NCBI GenBank assembly: GCA_000231825.2
Contig: AFXF02001505.1
Span: 454,797-518,796 of the forward strand
Direction: 5' to 3'
Source of the DNA: Tetrahymena elliotti 4EA
Taxonomy: Eukaryota; Ciliophora; Oligohymenophorea; Hymenostomatida; Tetrahymenidae
DNA length: 64,000 nucleotides
In this document: positions 29,506 through 41,878 of the stretch, piece after piece
Position numbering within the stretch: position 1 is the stretch's first letter
Layout of the letters: every line of letters starts with the position of its first letter
Made by a program: the position numbers and the translations under genes
Notes under the pieces: generated by a model
The model's database searches: none
What the model was told of the DNA's origin: nothing
What the model saw: the letters and a program-made list of their open reading frames with translations, nothing else

Positions 29506-29631
29506 ATGGTTGAAGGTATTAGTAATAAGGAGACATAACTAAATAAAATGATAGAGCTTGAAAATGAGCTAAATAAAGTAAACAAAGAAAAGAATAAATA
29601 AGTCGAGAATTAACTAACAAACTAGCTATGA
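29506..29631 (+). CDS. Possible 41-residue coiled-coil ORF or first exon
   Basis: Weak call. ATG 29506 opens a short ORF whose middle reads KMIELENELNKVNKEKN, amphipathic and coiled-coil-like, ending at TGA 29629-29631. The start codon is only 79 bp from the divergent Aurora-like start. It may be the first exon of a small gene or a chance frame. No later exon was convincing. Confidence 0.2.
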
Positions 29632-32600
29632 AACTAAATTTAATTTAAATGTTTACTAAATCTACTTCTATCTAAATACTTCTTTGTAGTAGTAAGCAAG
29701 TAATCTCTTTCTTTATTTATCTAAAGTAAGGGAAGTAATATAAATATTTATTATATTATCTTTATTTATTTTTTGTTTTTCTTCTTTAATCTTATACGCT
29801 TCCAGTATGTCAAAATAATAATAATGCAAAACAAAACAAAAAAAAGGTAAGAGATTTTTAATTAATTAATTTATAAATGGTTTCTTTCTTCGTTCATTTA
29901 ATTTTTTTTGTTTATTTATTAGTATTAACAAATACATGATTTTAATTAGTTTATCATTTCAAAACCAGCAACCCTATTATTAAATATTGACCTATAGTTA
30001 CTATTGATCACAAATCAAATTTATTTGCATTTTTTAATAAAACTACATATATAATTCCATTCATATAAAATTAAAGAGATAGCCTTATTATGATTGATTT
30101 TATCTCAGCCATAAATCTTCAATAATCCCCAAAAAAAACTATTGATAAAAATAATGCTAAAAAAAAATAATATCTCCAATAAATTTTGACTGAATTAATA
30201 CCAAAATTATAATTCAATTGAATTTTTCATAAATTATGATTTAAAACTATATAAATAATACTAAAATATAATTTATGTTTGAGCTTGATTCATTATTAAA
30301 TAAAATATACAGAAAAAGTTTACACAATTTTATTAAACAAATTTGCATTCCTTTTTTAAATTTATTCTGCTAATATTTGAATTTCTTAAAATCAATTTCG
30401 ATTCATAAAATGTAAATTAGTTATCTATTATTTATATCCATAAATAATTGCTTATCAATTTAATTGCCAATCAATTTGTAAGAAAGCATTCTTAAAAAAA
30501 TAAAAATGCCACTAAACACAAAAATGTTTAAAATGTAAGATAAATTAGGATTTATCATTTAAGCATATAGATAATTTTTTTCAAATGAAAAGTTGAGTTT
30601 TTATGATAAATTAAAAAAGTAATAAGTTGATATATAACTCTATTTATCCATTCATATTTCAAAAACTTTATTTATACAAAATATATTTTAATCAATATTT
30701 AAGATAGATGATTGAAAGAAAATTTTGCTGATAGAACAAACAATAGTTAATTCTGTTAGTTTAAGTGTATTCTAATAAATTTCTATGAGATTTAGTTATC
30801 TTTTGCTTATTAATGAAATTCAAACAACTTAGCTTAAAATTATAGTGAAAATTAAATTTTTTTCTCCACTTTATTATTCAAGCGTGCTTAAAGGAAAGGG
30901 GAAAAAATTTATTTTGTGTAATTAAAATTTATAGACCCACTTTGTCAAAGTATCCTTTTAGAACTTTTTGATTAAATTATTCTACTTTACAAGAAAGAAA
31001 ATAACTTTCGATTACAAATACTATCTGTATCAAGATAATAGGATTAATCATCAAAATACCTTATTACTTATTTCTTTTTAATTTTATGCATTTTATTTCT
31101 TAGCTTTAATGGAGTGATTTGTTTCTTAAATAATCTCAATAAATTTTTAAGTATAGTAATCAAGAATTAAAATAGAAAAATTAAATGATCTTTTAGCATT
31201 AATTTATGCATTAATCTTGTAACTTATTTTGTAAACAAAATTAATTTAAAATTAGTAAGATAATAAATAATCTAAATAATGTTATTCTTTTAATTTTAAT
31301 AGAAAAAATATTTGGTTGATTTTGTATTTTTTGAATCACTAATAAATTTTATTTAACCTTTTTTAAGAACAGATTAAATAAATTAAGCAACTCATTTTTC
31401 AATCTAAAATATTGAAATTTTATTTTCATCTAACCTATAAAAATCAATTTTTTACATCTTGATTTAGTAGAATCATTTTAATATCTCTAAAAAATTTATT
31501 TGAAGAATACTTTTATTTAAAAATGCTTGCTATTATTAACAACAAAATTAAGTTTTTTTTTATTATTTTGAATAATTAATTTTATTAAAAAATAACAAAT
31601 TAAAATATTTAATTTTATAAAATAATTTAAGTTTAAAAAAATTCAATATTTCTTTTTTTTAAAAATGTACTCGTTATCTATAAAATAAATTAATACAAAG
31701 TAAGAAATTTTAAAAAAAATTCATCACCATAAAAATTATTTTATCAGAAAGTATTAATAGTAATTAGGACATTGAATAAGATCTAAAACTATTGATTTTG
31801 GTTGATTTTTTTATCTATGCCTTCATTAGAGGTAAATAATAATTTGGTCTAAATTTTTTCTTTTGATTAAGAGAAAAATGTTAGTTCTACTTTCTATTTC
31901 TATTTAAATATATTTCTGCTATTGTTTTAACTTTTATTCAAACAAATATTATGCTGAATTTACATGGTGGGTCAAAAGCCTAAAAAATCCAAATTATTAA
32001 AAACTTTCTTAAAAATATAAAATTAAAGATTTCTGGGTATATTTAGAAAAATATTTTACATTTTGCATTTACTTTAGCTTTATAACATGAATATTTATTT
32101 ATTAGTTTTTAGAAAATATTGTAAATAATCTCAATTTTTTTTTTCAGTAATGAAAATATAATCATTTACTCATGCAATGTAGATAAGTATTTTATTCATC
32201 AAATTAAAATTGAGATTGTTAACAATATGTTAAAAAATTTATTTTTAAAACCGTTAAGTAAGAAGGTAATCTCCATTTATTTTAGGATTTTACCTTTCCT
32301 TTACTTTTTTCTTTTTAAATTGTACAATTTATTTTTTTATTAATTAATAATTCACCTTATTTAATTTATTTCAGATTTATTTTGAGATTTCAAAATATTT
32401 TTGAACCTCTCTTTTTTATCCAAAAAATACAAATTTATAAAGATATTTTATTTTAAAATTATAATAGCTTTTTTTAAGTTGATTTTTCAATTTTATTAGA
32501 TAGTAATTAGATATGACAAACCTATTTAAAATAATAAAAATTATCACAGATATTTATATTAAATAAGACATTATTAGTACCTCATTTTGAAAAACTAAAT

Positions 32601-33155
32601 ATAAAAGTAGATTATTTAAGTAAAAAATTTTGAATCAGAAAATAATTTAAAATTCAAAAAAGGTTAATTGATATTAGAATTTTATTTTTATAATATTTAC
32701 AATACTTTAATTTTTTAATTTTAAGAAGTTAGATTTTATGATGAAATTTTATTAAAATGTTGATTTTAAGTAATTTAAATTCAAACAAATTCCAAAACAA
32801 TCCAAAAAATAAAATATAATTTAAGATATTTTAGTGAAAATTATTATAAAATTAAATAAAAAATTTGGTGTAAAATAAAATGGATTTTAAAATTGCTTGA
32901 TAAAAATAAATTGCTTTTAGAAAAAAGATGAATTTGAAGCAGAAAGTAATTTATCCTAAAATACAAATTTATTTAAATCATCTGAATGAATAAATAGCCA
33001 AAAAATAATATGATATTAAGTAGTTATTATGAGAATCAAATATAATTAGATTGATCATCTTCTGACAGACTCTAAAATCAAAAAAGTTATTAAAATATAA
33101 AAAATTAAAAGAATTATTATTTATCAAGCAACTTTATACATATAATAACATAAAA
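29632..33155. other. 3.5-kb gene-poor A/T-rich stretch
   Basis: I see no exon, RNA gene or repeat family here. Short poly-A and poly-T tracts dominate and G/C falls even below the rest of the window. It is the longest gap in the window and precedes the small nucleolar protein gene. Promoter, replication or matrix functions are possible but unsupported. Confidence 0.5.
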
Positions 33156-33683
33156 ATGGCTAAGAGTTTAAGATCAAAGGTAAAGAGAAGATGGAGAGCC
33201 TTAAGAAGAAAGGTTATTGAAGAAGCTGTTGTTAAACCTTTGTGTGAAGAAATGCACAACAGAATTAAGGCAACAGTAAATGGCTACGAATACAGATAAC
33301 CTAAAAAACCTAATGCTTTCAAGAATCCTGATGATCCCAATGCTGAATTCCCATAATTTGTACCTCCTAAAATTATTGACATGAGAAGTGCTTATGTTCC
33401 TATTGGTGGTGATGAATGGGTTGGTGCAAGACGTAAATAAGTTACTGATGTTGAAATTATAGAAGACAAGCTCAATGGCACAACAAATTTACAAGAATAA
33501 TAAGAAATTGAAGAAATATAGTAATAAATGGAAGAGAAAGAATGGGAATTTGAAGATGAAAAATAAATTTAGGAAGAAGGTCCCTCAAAGAGATCTCTCC
33601 TTAAGAAAATAGGTAAAAACAAAAAGAATGCTACTAAAAATGGTCGTGCTACTCAGAGCAGAAAGATTCTTACTAATTTCTGA
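33156..33683 (+). CDS. LLPH/YBL028C-type basic nucleolar protein (DUF2423)
   Basis: An intronless 175-residue protein. The first residues MAKSLRSKVKRRWRALRRK match the start of animal LLPH and yeast YBL028C (DUF2423), small basic proteins linked to the nucleolus and pre-60S particles. The last residues (ATKNGRATQSRKILTNF) resemble the family's C-terminal basic-aromatic end. Between them lies a ciliate-specific middle: a PKKPNAFKNPDDPNAEFPQF segment, a VGARRK turn and a long acidic Gln/Glu helix (LQEQQEIEEIQQQMEEKEWE). At 175 residues it is longer than the usual 100-130. Nuclear/nucleolar location is inferred from family and charge. Confidence 0.78.
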
Positions 33684-36014
33684 AGAGAGTTGTCAACTTT
33701 AATAAAATTCTTAAAAAAATATAAAATAAACTTCATGAATTTCATAAAATAAATAAATATTTAGAGTTTAAACTAACTTAAACTGGGTTTTTCTAAGATT
33801 ATCAATAAGCTTCAACAAAAATAGGCTTTCATTTTCATTTTATACTACCTCCCTCAAAAATGCTTATTTTTTGTTCGGAAATAGTTTGTCAGTTAACAAA
33901 TAAATAATAATAAAAATAATAATAAGTAAGATAATTAGTTAGCAACAACTTCAAGTAAAAATGTAATTTAAGCTTCTAAACTTAGCAAAATAAACCCAAT
34001 TATATTTAATAAATTATTGCAACTGTAATTCTTTTCTAAATAATTATTTTATCTTTCTAATTAATTGTTTCACTTATCTCCTTTTTTGCATGTATTTATA
34101 TAATTGCATTCATTTCTCTCTATTGTTTATTTGATAATTTTCTTCTACTTTCAATTCCTTAATTATCTCTATCTAATATCCTTAACTATTGATCCTTAAA
34201 ATTCATCCAAAATTATTAATTTTCTTTTAGCATTAATTAATACACCAACAAAATTCAATCCTTTTTTAGAATTTTAATTTTGACAAAACTTTAAAAACAA
34301 AAATATTTTTATGATTTTTGATTCATTTTTCATTTGTTCTTATGATTTAAAAAATTTATTTTCCTTTTATGTAAGGTTTATTAACTTTTAAAATGCATAC
34401 CAAATATAAAATGAATTAATTTTAAGAATGGGTTTAATTCGCATTTTTTTGAAAATCTGTTATTAAAAATAAAATTAATTTTCAAATTATAAAATAATTT
34501 AGTTTTTGAAAATTGTTAAGGCTAAATTTATATAATTTAATTTTAAATAATATTTATCATTTTATTATTATTAAATAAACCTTTAATTAAAATTTTCATT
34601 AAAAAAGAAAAAATAAATTATCATTTTGTATAAAAAAAAACTTTTTTAAATCTTTTCTTATATAAGCTATTTTTTTGTTTTTTACATTAGTAAAAATTAA
34701 TAAAAGTATTATTTAAAAGTAGTTCTAATGTTAACTTTCTCTTTTTTAAAACTTAACTTTCAGACAATCTCTCAAAAATCATCTAAAACATTTTTTAAAT
34801 ATCTTTATTAATAAATATTAAACTTAATCATGTTTTCTTTTTGAAGAAAATTTGGTTTGAAAAATTAATAAAATTAAAATCCAAATTAATAAAATATTAT
34901 GAATTTATTATTAATAAAGAATTTGTAATTTAATTTTATAAAATTTATTTAAAAAAAGAAATAATTCTTCTTTTTAAATATATTTCTGAAATACATTTTC
35001 AACCAATAATATAAATATTGACTATTTTATTCAATCAATATTTATTAATAAAAATTAAATATTTTGAGTTAATCCTTTAATCTAACTCACATATATATTA
35101 CAATAATTTGTTGATTAAAAAAATTAAAGGACTTTAAAATGCAATAAAGTAATTTGTTATATTAAATATTTAATCTCAAATATTTATTGTGACCTTTTGA
35201 ATTTGTTATTTAAAAGAATCATTATTTTTTAAGTCAATTAAAAAAAATCATTTAAAAATAATATTATATCAAATAAATCTAGCTACTTATTCTACTACTT
35301 AAAACTTTATCTTACAATAAAAATTTTTTTCTCTTCAGATCTTTTTTATTACAAATCTTAACTGTTTGATTATTTTGTTCTTCACACCTATATCTCTAAA
35401 AATAATTATGAATATTAACGATGATTGAAAACTAGTTATTAAAGAGGATATGGTTATTTATCAAATATAATTTATTTTAAAATGTAAATAATTAAAATAT
35501 TAAATTTTTTCTAATCTTTGAGAAAAACATCAAGCAAGCTTCTTTAAAGTTATAAAGTGAGGAGGAAAGAAAAACTCAGTTTATAGGCTAACTAAAAATT
35601 AAAGTTATAACAGTATTTATTTAATTCTTTTTAAATTTAGAATATTCTAAAGATACATTTATTATTTTTTTAAAGATACCTTTTTTAGTTTGAATTATTA
35701 AAATATTATAAAGGAATAAATTATTACGAAGATAACTTAGATGACTTTGAAGATATGGTGATTAAATTATTATATTAGGTGATATTATACAAGAAAAATT
35801 TTTATTTAGCTTGAATCTACATTTTTACTATTTTAAAGATTGCAGGAAAAAAATGTTAAAATAGTTAAGTATCTTAAAATTTAGTTTATTGGATTGCTGA
35901 GTCAAATATTTATGTTTGAATATAATATACTGCGACTTATTTGATTATATAAAAGCATATGTGACAAATTATGATAAAAGTTGAAGTAGCAAAAATATTT
36001 GCAGTAATCATAAT
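33684..36014. other. Intergenic, no gene seen
   Basis: 2.3 kb of A/T-rich DNA downstream of the nucleolar protein. No exon with coding composition on either strand. Confidence 0.5.
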
Positions 36015-36587
36015 TTGTCATTCTTTGAAAAGTTATCAAAAAATTATCGCATCATAAATAGCAAAAACCTATTTGATTTATTTTTTGATATGAAATGCAA
36101 TCAGAAATTTACTAGGGACGTATTTATCAATTTTTTTCAATTTCTTAAAGTAAAGGAATGTTATAAGCAACAAAATGATGAATTCTTTGCAAATCATATT
36201 TTCCCTAAAATAAAAGGATTTTAATTATTTATATTAAGATAAAATAGGAGAATACATACAGCTTTGAATGGATTTATAAAAATTGAAAGTAGGTCAGTAT
36301 CGTAGATTTAGCATATAAAATACCTTTCTTTTTTTTAGATTTAGTTAATATTTTTAGATGCGTCTTGCTATTTCTGGAAATTTATCAAGATTTTAATTTT
36401 GATCATATATCTTTTTAAAAAATGGAAAATATTCCAATCAGAAAATTTAAAATATAATAGGGCAAACAAAAGACTCAAAAATCAATGTTAGCATCATTAT
36501 GATCTTTAGAAATAATTCTATAAAATTATCATTGAAGTCGTAATTATTGGATTGATTAAGGCTGATATTTTGGTAAAAAGCAAATGA
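36015..36587 (+). pseudogene. Long unidentified ORF, possibly part of a decayed gene
   Basis: The frame is open for 190 codons with TAA/TAG as Gln, but there is no ATG at its start; the first in-frame ATG is at about 36090. It encodes a Phe/Lys-rich segment (NLFDLFFDMKCNQKFTRDVF, then INFFQFLKVKECYKQQNDEF). Later come RRIHTALNGFIKIESRS and a hydrophobic stretch (FLDASCYFWKFIKILILIIYLF), ending at TGA 36585-36587. No domain is recognised. With only TGA as stop, an ORF of this length can arise by chance in such DNA, but composition is more varied than in the flanks. It may be linked to the fragment at 36700. Confidence 0.25.
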
Positions 36588-36699
36588 TAAGCACAGTTAG
36601 TAATAGTTTAAAATGGCTAGTAAATTACTAATGTTTAAATGTATTTTAAATAAATTCCAGCAAAAAATTCTGAATTCAAAGTTAAAAAAAGCTTTTAAA

Positions 36700-37093
36700 G
36701 GTAGATAAAATGGTAAATAACAAAATTAGTTATTTGCTCAAGAACCATCTGATTATTTTAATAAGTAAATTGAAATTTTGGATGAGGTAATATCGTTTCC
36801 ATATATGAAAAGTAGAGATATCACACTAATTTTGGTATGTATCAGAGTAGACCTGAAGTAAAATCAATATATTTAAATAACTTAGTAATTTGTAAGTATG
36901 GGCTATAAACTACCTAATGGCTACAAAAAATAAGAATGAATTGGTTAACAGAGATGATTTAGTTTTTGTTGATAAAAGGAAAGCAGAAAAATATTGTGTG
37001 TAGGAGGAAGCTGTTAGCAAGCAGGTAGACCAAACATAAAGCTTTTATCATGATAGTGCGATATTGATCTCGGATATGAATATCCTTCATTGA
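36700..37093 (+). pseudogene. Frameshifted coding remnant, unknown family
   Basis: Two overlapping frames look coding. Frame one (36700-36939) reads QLFAQEPSDYFNKQIEILDE, then VISFPYMKSRDITLILVCIR, ending at TGA. Frame two takes over near 36850 and reads INYLMATKNKNELVNRDDLV, FVDKRKAEKYCVQEEAVSKQ and HDSAILISDMNIL, ending at TGA 37091-37093. The switch without a clear GT..AG intron suggests a broken gene. The amino-acid mix is richer than in intergenic DNA. It could be a decayed transposase or a host gene remnant, and I recognise no motif that decides it. Confidence 0.3.
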
Positions 37094-37275
37094 AATATAA
37101 AGGTAAGTGCGAATATTAGAATTGCTTACGATATTTATTGTGACGCAATATTTCTCTCTATAAATAAAGTGATGATCAATTACTTTTAAAATAAAAAAAT
37201 TAATAAAAAAATTATAAATATCTCAAAACTACCTTCAGGTAAAACAAAAACACAAAAACACCATCTTTGCTTAAA

Positions 37276-38874
37276 ATGACTGACTTCAGAAAGGAATTAG
37301 CTGAAACAGCTGCTAAGTTAGCCACTCCTGGAAAGGGTATTTTGGCTGCTGATGAATCCACTGGTACCATTGGTAAGAAGTTCTCTTCTATTGGTGTTGA
37401 AAACACTGAAGATAACAGAAGAGCCTACAGAGAATTGCTTTTCACCACTGAACACATAGAAAACTACATTTCTGGTGTCATCCTCTTCTCTGAAACTGCT
37501 AAGCAATCTGCTAAGTGTGGTACTAAGTTCATTGAACTCCTCAAGAACAAGGGTATTGTCTCTGGTATCAAGGTCGACTGTGGTTTGAAGGTTCTTCCTG
37601 GCACTAATGACGAAACTGCTACCATGGGTTTAGATACCCTCGATACTATGGCCAAGGAATACTATGCTCTTGGTTGCAGATTCGCCAAGTGGAGAGCTGT
37701 CCTCAAGATCTCCAGTGATGGTTGCCCCTCTGAATAAGCTATCTAAGAAAATGCTTGGGGTTTGGCTAGATATGGTACTATTTGCCAAGCTAATGGTTTG
37801 GTCCCCATCATCGAACCCGAAATCTTGATTGATGGTCCCCACTCCATTGAAGTCTCCCAAAAGGTCACTGAAAGAGTCTTAGCCTCTGTTGTCAAGGCTC
37901 TCTAAGAAAACAACATCTTCTGGGAAGGTTGCCTCCTCAAGCCTAACATGGTTACCCCTGGCTCTACCAGTGGTGTCAAGGCTACTGCCTCTGAAATTGC
38001 CATCCGTACCGTTACTGCTCTCTCCAGAACTATTCCTCCTGCTTTGGTTGGTGTTTTCGTAAGAAATTATATAATTTATTAAAAAATGAATACCCATTTT
38101 AGTGAAAAAACTATTTTTGAAGCATGAGCAAGAAAGAATGAAAGAAAGAAATAAGTAGTTAAGTTTTACCCTAATGTTATTTTACCAGATTTTTAATTAA
38201 TTACATACTTACTCCAATTGAAATATACAATTTTTTTTAATGTATATTCAATTAATTGATGAAAAGAATATAAATCATCATTAGGGTTTAAATGCATTAT
38301 TAACAAAAAAATATAACAAAAAATAAATAAGTAGGTATCTTTTCAATTACCAATACAGGATAAAGAAAGAAACCAAAAAATTAAATAGAATTTTTAAAAA
38401 GTTTATGATTTCCCTTAGCAACAAAAGGATAATTAAGCTAATCAAAAATAAAAAAATTTATTATTTGAATAGCATAATTTATTAAACCTTAATAAAAAAA
38501 TCAGCTTCAAATTATTTCTAATATCACTAATTTAAAAAACCCAAAAATTATAAAATTAATTATTAAATTTATTTATTCATTAATAATAGTTCTTATCTGG
38601 TGGTCAATCTGAAGAAGAAGCTTCCGTTAACTTGAATGCCATGAACAGACTCGAAGGTATTAGAAGACCTTGGTTCATCTCCTTCTCTTACGGTAGAGCT
38701 CTCCAAAACACCGCTGTCAAGACCTGGGCTGGTAAGGCTGAAAACGTTGCTGCTGCTCAAGCTGCCCTCTTAGTTAGAGCTAAGGCCAACGGTGAAGCTC
38801 AACTAGGCAAGTACTAAGGTTCTCATGACAAATCTGCCAATGAATCCTTATTCGTTGACAACTACAAATATTGA
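37276..38874 (+). CDS. Fructose-bisphosphate aldolase, class I
   Basis: Cleaves fructose-1,6-bisphosphate into DHAP and glyceraldehyde-3-phosphate through a Lys Schiff base; cytosolic glycolysis and gluconeogenesis. Exon 1 is 37276-38058 and exon 2 is 38590-38874, joined across a 531-bp intron as [15 protein letters not shown]. Visible motifs: [31 protein letters not shown], the active-site [26 protein letters not shown] with the Schiff-base Lys, and the [14 protein letters not shown] phosphate site. The C-terminus ends VDNYKY, the aromatic C-terminal residue typical of class I. The true start is ATG 37276, not the upstream TTG. Codons are strongly biased to C/T endings, GGT, AAG and AGA, unlike neighbours, as in highly expressed ciliate genes. 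Confidence 0.97.
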
Positions 38875-39103
38875 TTTAACTTATAATTATTTTCCCATTT
38901 TAAAAAACTAATAATAAAAATATTCAGTAATTCATTCTATTTCTCAAAAAGCTTTATATTGTATTCCACTTTATCTACTTTCAGAGAAATATTTCAATCT
39001 TCCAAAAAATAAATATGTGTTTAAAATTTTAATTTGTACTATTCATTCAATATATTTGTTTTTTGTTTCTTCATTTCTTTTTATCAATTTGATTTTCTTT
39101 AGT

Positions 39104-39946
39104 CAAAATGCTGAACTTATTAAATTTTTTGTTTTATTTAGTTAGAATAATCTGAAATAGATCTTATTTTGAAAAACGAATTGATTTTATCAGCCAAATA
39201 TTATTTTTATTTCGAGAATCTTCAAATTTATATTGATAGAATTAATTTCAAAATTTTACAAAAAAAGGATTTTTATGAAGCCATAAACAAAAATTCCGAT
39301 AAAATTGATGTTTCTCCATGGTTTAGAGGGAGAAATACTCAAATTAAAATAAAAATATTTAGAAAAACATTTTGAATAATGTATTACTCCTTATATGAAA
39401 ATTTCAAGATGGAATTTACTTTAAGAGAATAGTTTTCCCAGAGTGCTAATAAGAAATAAGCTTAATTTATAGAATGCTGGTTATGAATGTGTTTAAAACT
39501 GCTTGAAAATATAAATTAATTGTTTAAATGAATGTAAACCTGATGCAGTTGTTGGAATAAGCTGGGGTGGTGGTATAGGATTAGTTCTTTAATCTTAAGG
39601 ATATTGGTAAGGACCAACTATTCTAATGGCTCCTGCTATTACACACTTTCTTGAAGTAGTTGGATAAAGAGACTATAAAATTCAAGAGATTTTTGATAAT
39701 ATAAATAGATAAAACTTAGGTAAAAAGCTTCTTATAATTCATGGAGATAAAGATTTTACAATACAATATGCGAAATCAGTAGAAATAGTTAATAAAATCC
39801 AAGGATCTCAACTAATTACTATTCCAAACGGAAGCCATTATTTAAATAATATACATTCACCTCCTCTTGAATTAAAATAAATAATCTAAGACCATTATCT
39901 TAAGTGTTAATAGCAAGAAAATCGAAATTTTAATTAGAAACTTTGA
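39104..39946 (+). pseudogene. Alpha/beta hydrolase, apparently frameshifted
   Basis: The C-terminal part is a clear small alpha/beta hydrolase of the YqiA/UPF0227-like kind. It has the nucleophile elbow VVGISWGGGIG, then GPTILMAPAI, the acid in LLIIHGDKDFTIQYAKSVEI, and the His in TIPNGSHYLNN, ending at TGA 39944-39946. Its frame begins around YLEKHFEQCITPYMKIS near 39358. The upstream piece SPWFRGRNTQIKIK (39308-39352) is in the preceding frame, and the two join naturally if one A is removed from the A5 run near 39350. No GT..AG intron explains the switch. The 5' end and a start ATG are unresolved. So this is either a pseudogene, a one-base sequence error or an unusual splice. Downstream it converges on the proteasome gene. 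Confidence 0.6.
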
Positions 39947-40419
39947 AATTTTTCAAATTTCCAGTAAACAAGATTCAAAAAAAAAGCTGAATATAATTTG
40001 GCTTTAAAACTAAGTTAGCCTCCATTAAAATAAAATATTTATTTTTTTGTTTGTTATGATAGAATAAGTAAGTTTTACCAACCATACAAAGAAGATGATA
40101 TTTAATAGATACTTATTTTTTTTAAGGAATAGATGATTTAGAATATTATTTTTTATAATTTAACTTAATTAGTTTTTGATTGAATTTAAAAACAAATATT
40201 TTTAACAACTAAATTTAGGTTTTAAAATTGAATTAATTTTTATAAGATCAATATTGATGACAAGAAATAAATATAAATATTTTTAAAGATTTAATTAGTA
40301 AGTAAGTAGCTATCTAGAATCTTGATTCTAAAAAAAATACTACAAAAAGAAATTTACAAATTACAATCTTTTATTTTAATATTCTTTTTTAATTTATAAA
40401 TATTTAATATATATTGATT
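39947..40419. other. Convergent intergenic region
   Basis: 3' flanks of the hydrolase (+) and proteasome alpha-3 (-). A/T-rich, nothing recognised. Confidence 0.5.
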
Positions 40420-41878
40420 TCAAGCACTATCTTCAGCTTCAATCATAGCTTCAGCTTCAGCTTGGGCAGCATCCTATTTTTTAAAGAAATATTTTAAAAA
40501 TTAGAATATTTACTAAGATAAAATTTCATCTTTTTAAAATTAAATTTTTTAGTAAATAAGTAATTCAATTTACTCTAATATCTTTTGGAACATGGCAGTG
40601 AACATAATTATTCTTTTCAGTGATCCAGCTTACTTCATATTGATAAATACCTTCGTTAGCATCTTTACGTGCCTTATTTAAACTATTATTTTAAAATTTA
40701 TGTTTCTTTGAACATACCACTGTAAATGTTTCTTACGCTAATATAACATGAGGAAGGGCTTCTTGGCAAGTGAGCTCTCTGAAATTTCTTTTGCCAAAAT
40801 GAGCCATAATTTCTTGTTTTCCTTAACCTTAAGCACAAGCATAATAACCCTTTTATTATTAATAATCATTGAGTAATCTATTTAAATTTGTTATTTTTAT
40901 ATACTAAGCAGTAGCCAGCATTGTCGGATTAGTGTAATTGAAGGCCATCAATGGGGTCATAAGATGAAATAATGACAGAGCAACCAAAAGGTCTATAAGC
41001 ACCATATAAGGTGTGGGCATGAAGATATTGTCCAGTTCTTTCAGATAAAATCTATATTTTAATAAAAAAATTAGAATTTATTTTTAGTAAGATTTTGAAT
41101 TTAATCCAAAGAATTTTCATTTCTTTGTAAAACCAATTTAAATAAATTTACTTTTCCTGAAATAGGCATAGCAAAATACTTTTCATATTCTTAGGCTTCC
41201 TTACGAGCTCTATGAACTACATTTCTACCATCTGGAATTCTACCTCCAACAATCTTTGAATTTTTAAAATTTAATAAGCTTTAATTATTTAATAATCGTT
41301 TTATTTTAAAGAATTGAAGCTAGATCTTAAACTAAAATAATCTCTCTTAGAAACATAAATTGTTGATTTGATTACAAATAAATTCTATTGTTTTGATTAA
41401 ATGTTTTGAAGTAATTAAGATAAATTACCATTCCGATATTCTTTTAAATATTATAAATTCTTCTGTCAGAATCTTCAACCATAAGCTTAGTTTATAATTT
41501 CTTTTCAGCACCTAATATAACACCATCCTTACATCTTACACCTAAGATAGTTCTTATAAATAAAATTATTAGTATTGAAATATAGAAAATCTCAAAAAGG
41601 GATATTCACAGTTGATTTTTTTGTTCATTATTTATCATTCGTATTTGAAGTAAATTATACTATCAAAAACAACTATTTATATTTTTAGTAACCATAATAA
41701 ATTACTCGCTATCGCTGACTGCCTTTTGTGCATATTCAACTTATTTAATAAAGCCGTCTTGAGTGAAAGTTGTGACTGATAAATCGTTCTATTTAAAATT
41801 TGATATATTTTTAAAGTTGATACATTTTAACTAATCTATTTCTTTTTTTATGTCTCCTATTTTATCAATATCAATCAT
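40420..41878 (-). CDS. 20S proteasome subunit alpha type-3 (alpha7)
   Basis: Structural alpha-ring subunit of the 20S proteasome. The N-terminal signature NDLSVTTFTQDGFIKQVEYA followed by QKAVSDSE is the alpha-subunit motif. Then come TILGVRCKDGVILGAEKKLQ, DSDRRIYNIQKNIGM, IVGGRIPDGRNVVHRARKEA, LSERTGQYLHAHTLYGAYRP with FGCSVII, and the alpha-3 C-terminal strand YQYEVSWITEKNNYVHCHVP followed by KDIR. It ends with an Ala/Glu-rich acidic tail (AQAEAEAMIEAEDSA), like the acidic tail of PSMA3. About six short introns split it. The first in-frame ATG (41878, MIDIDKIGDIKKE) gives an N-terminus some 30 residues longer than usual before the NDLS motif; a missed intron or other start is possible. Stop TGA 40420-40422. 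Confidence 0.92.

Noticed and set aside
37267..37275. Aldolase start at TTG 37267
   Set aside because: TTG is not expected as a nuclear start here; ATG 37276 matches the family's N-terminus.
37212..38097. Several minus-strand ORFs across aldolase
   Set aside because: Antisense shadows of a GC-richer, highly biased coding exon; the plus strand is unambiguous aldolase.
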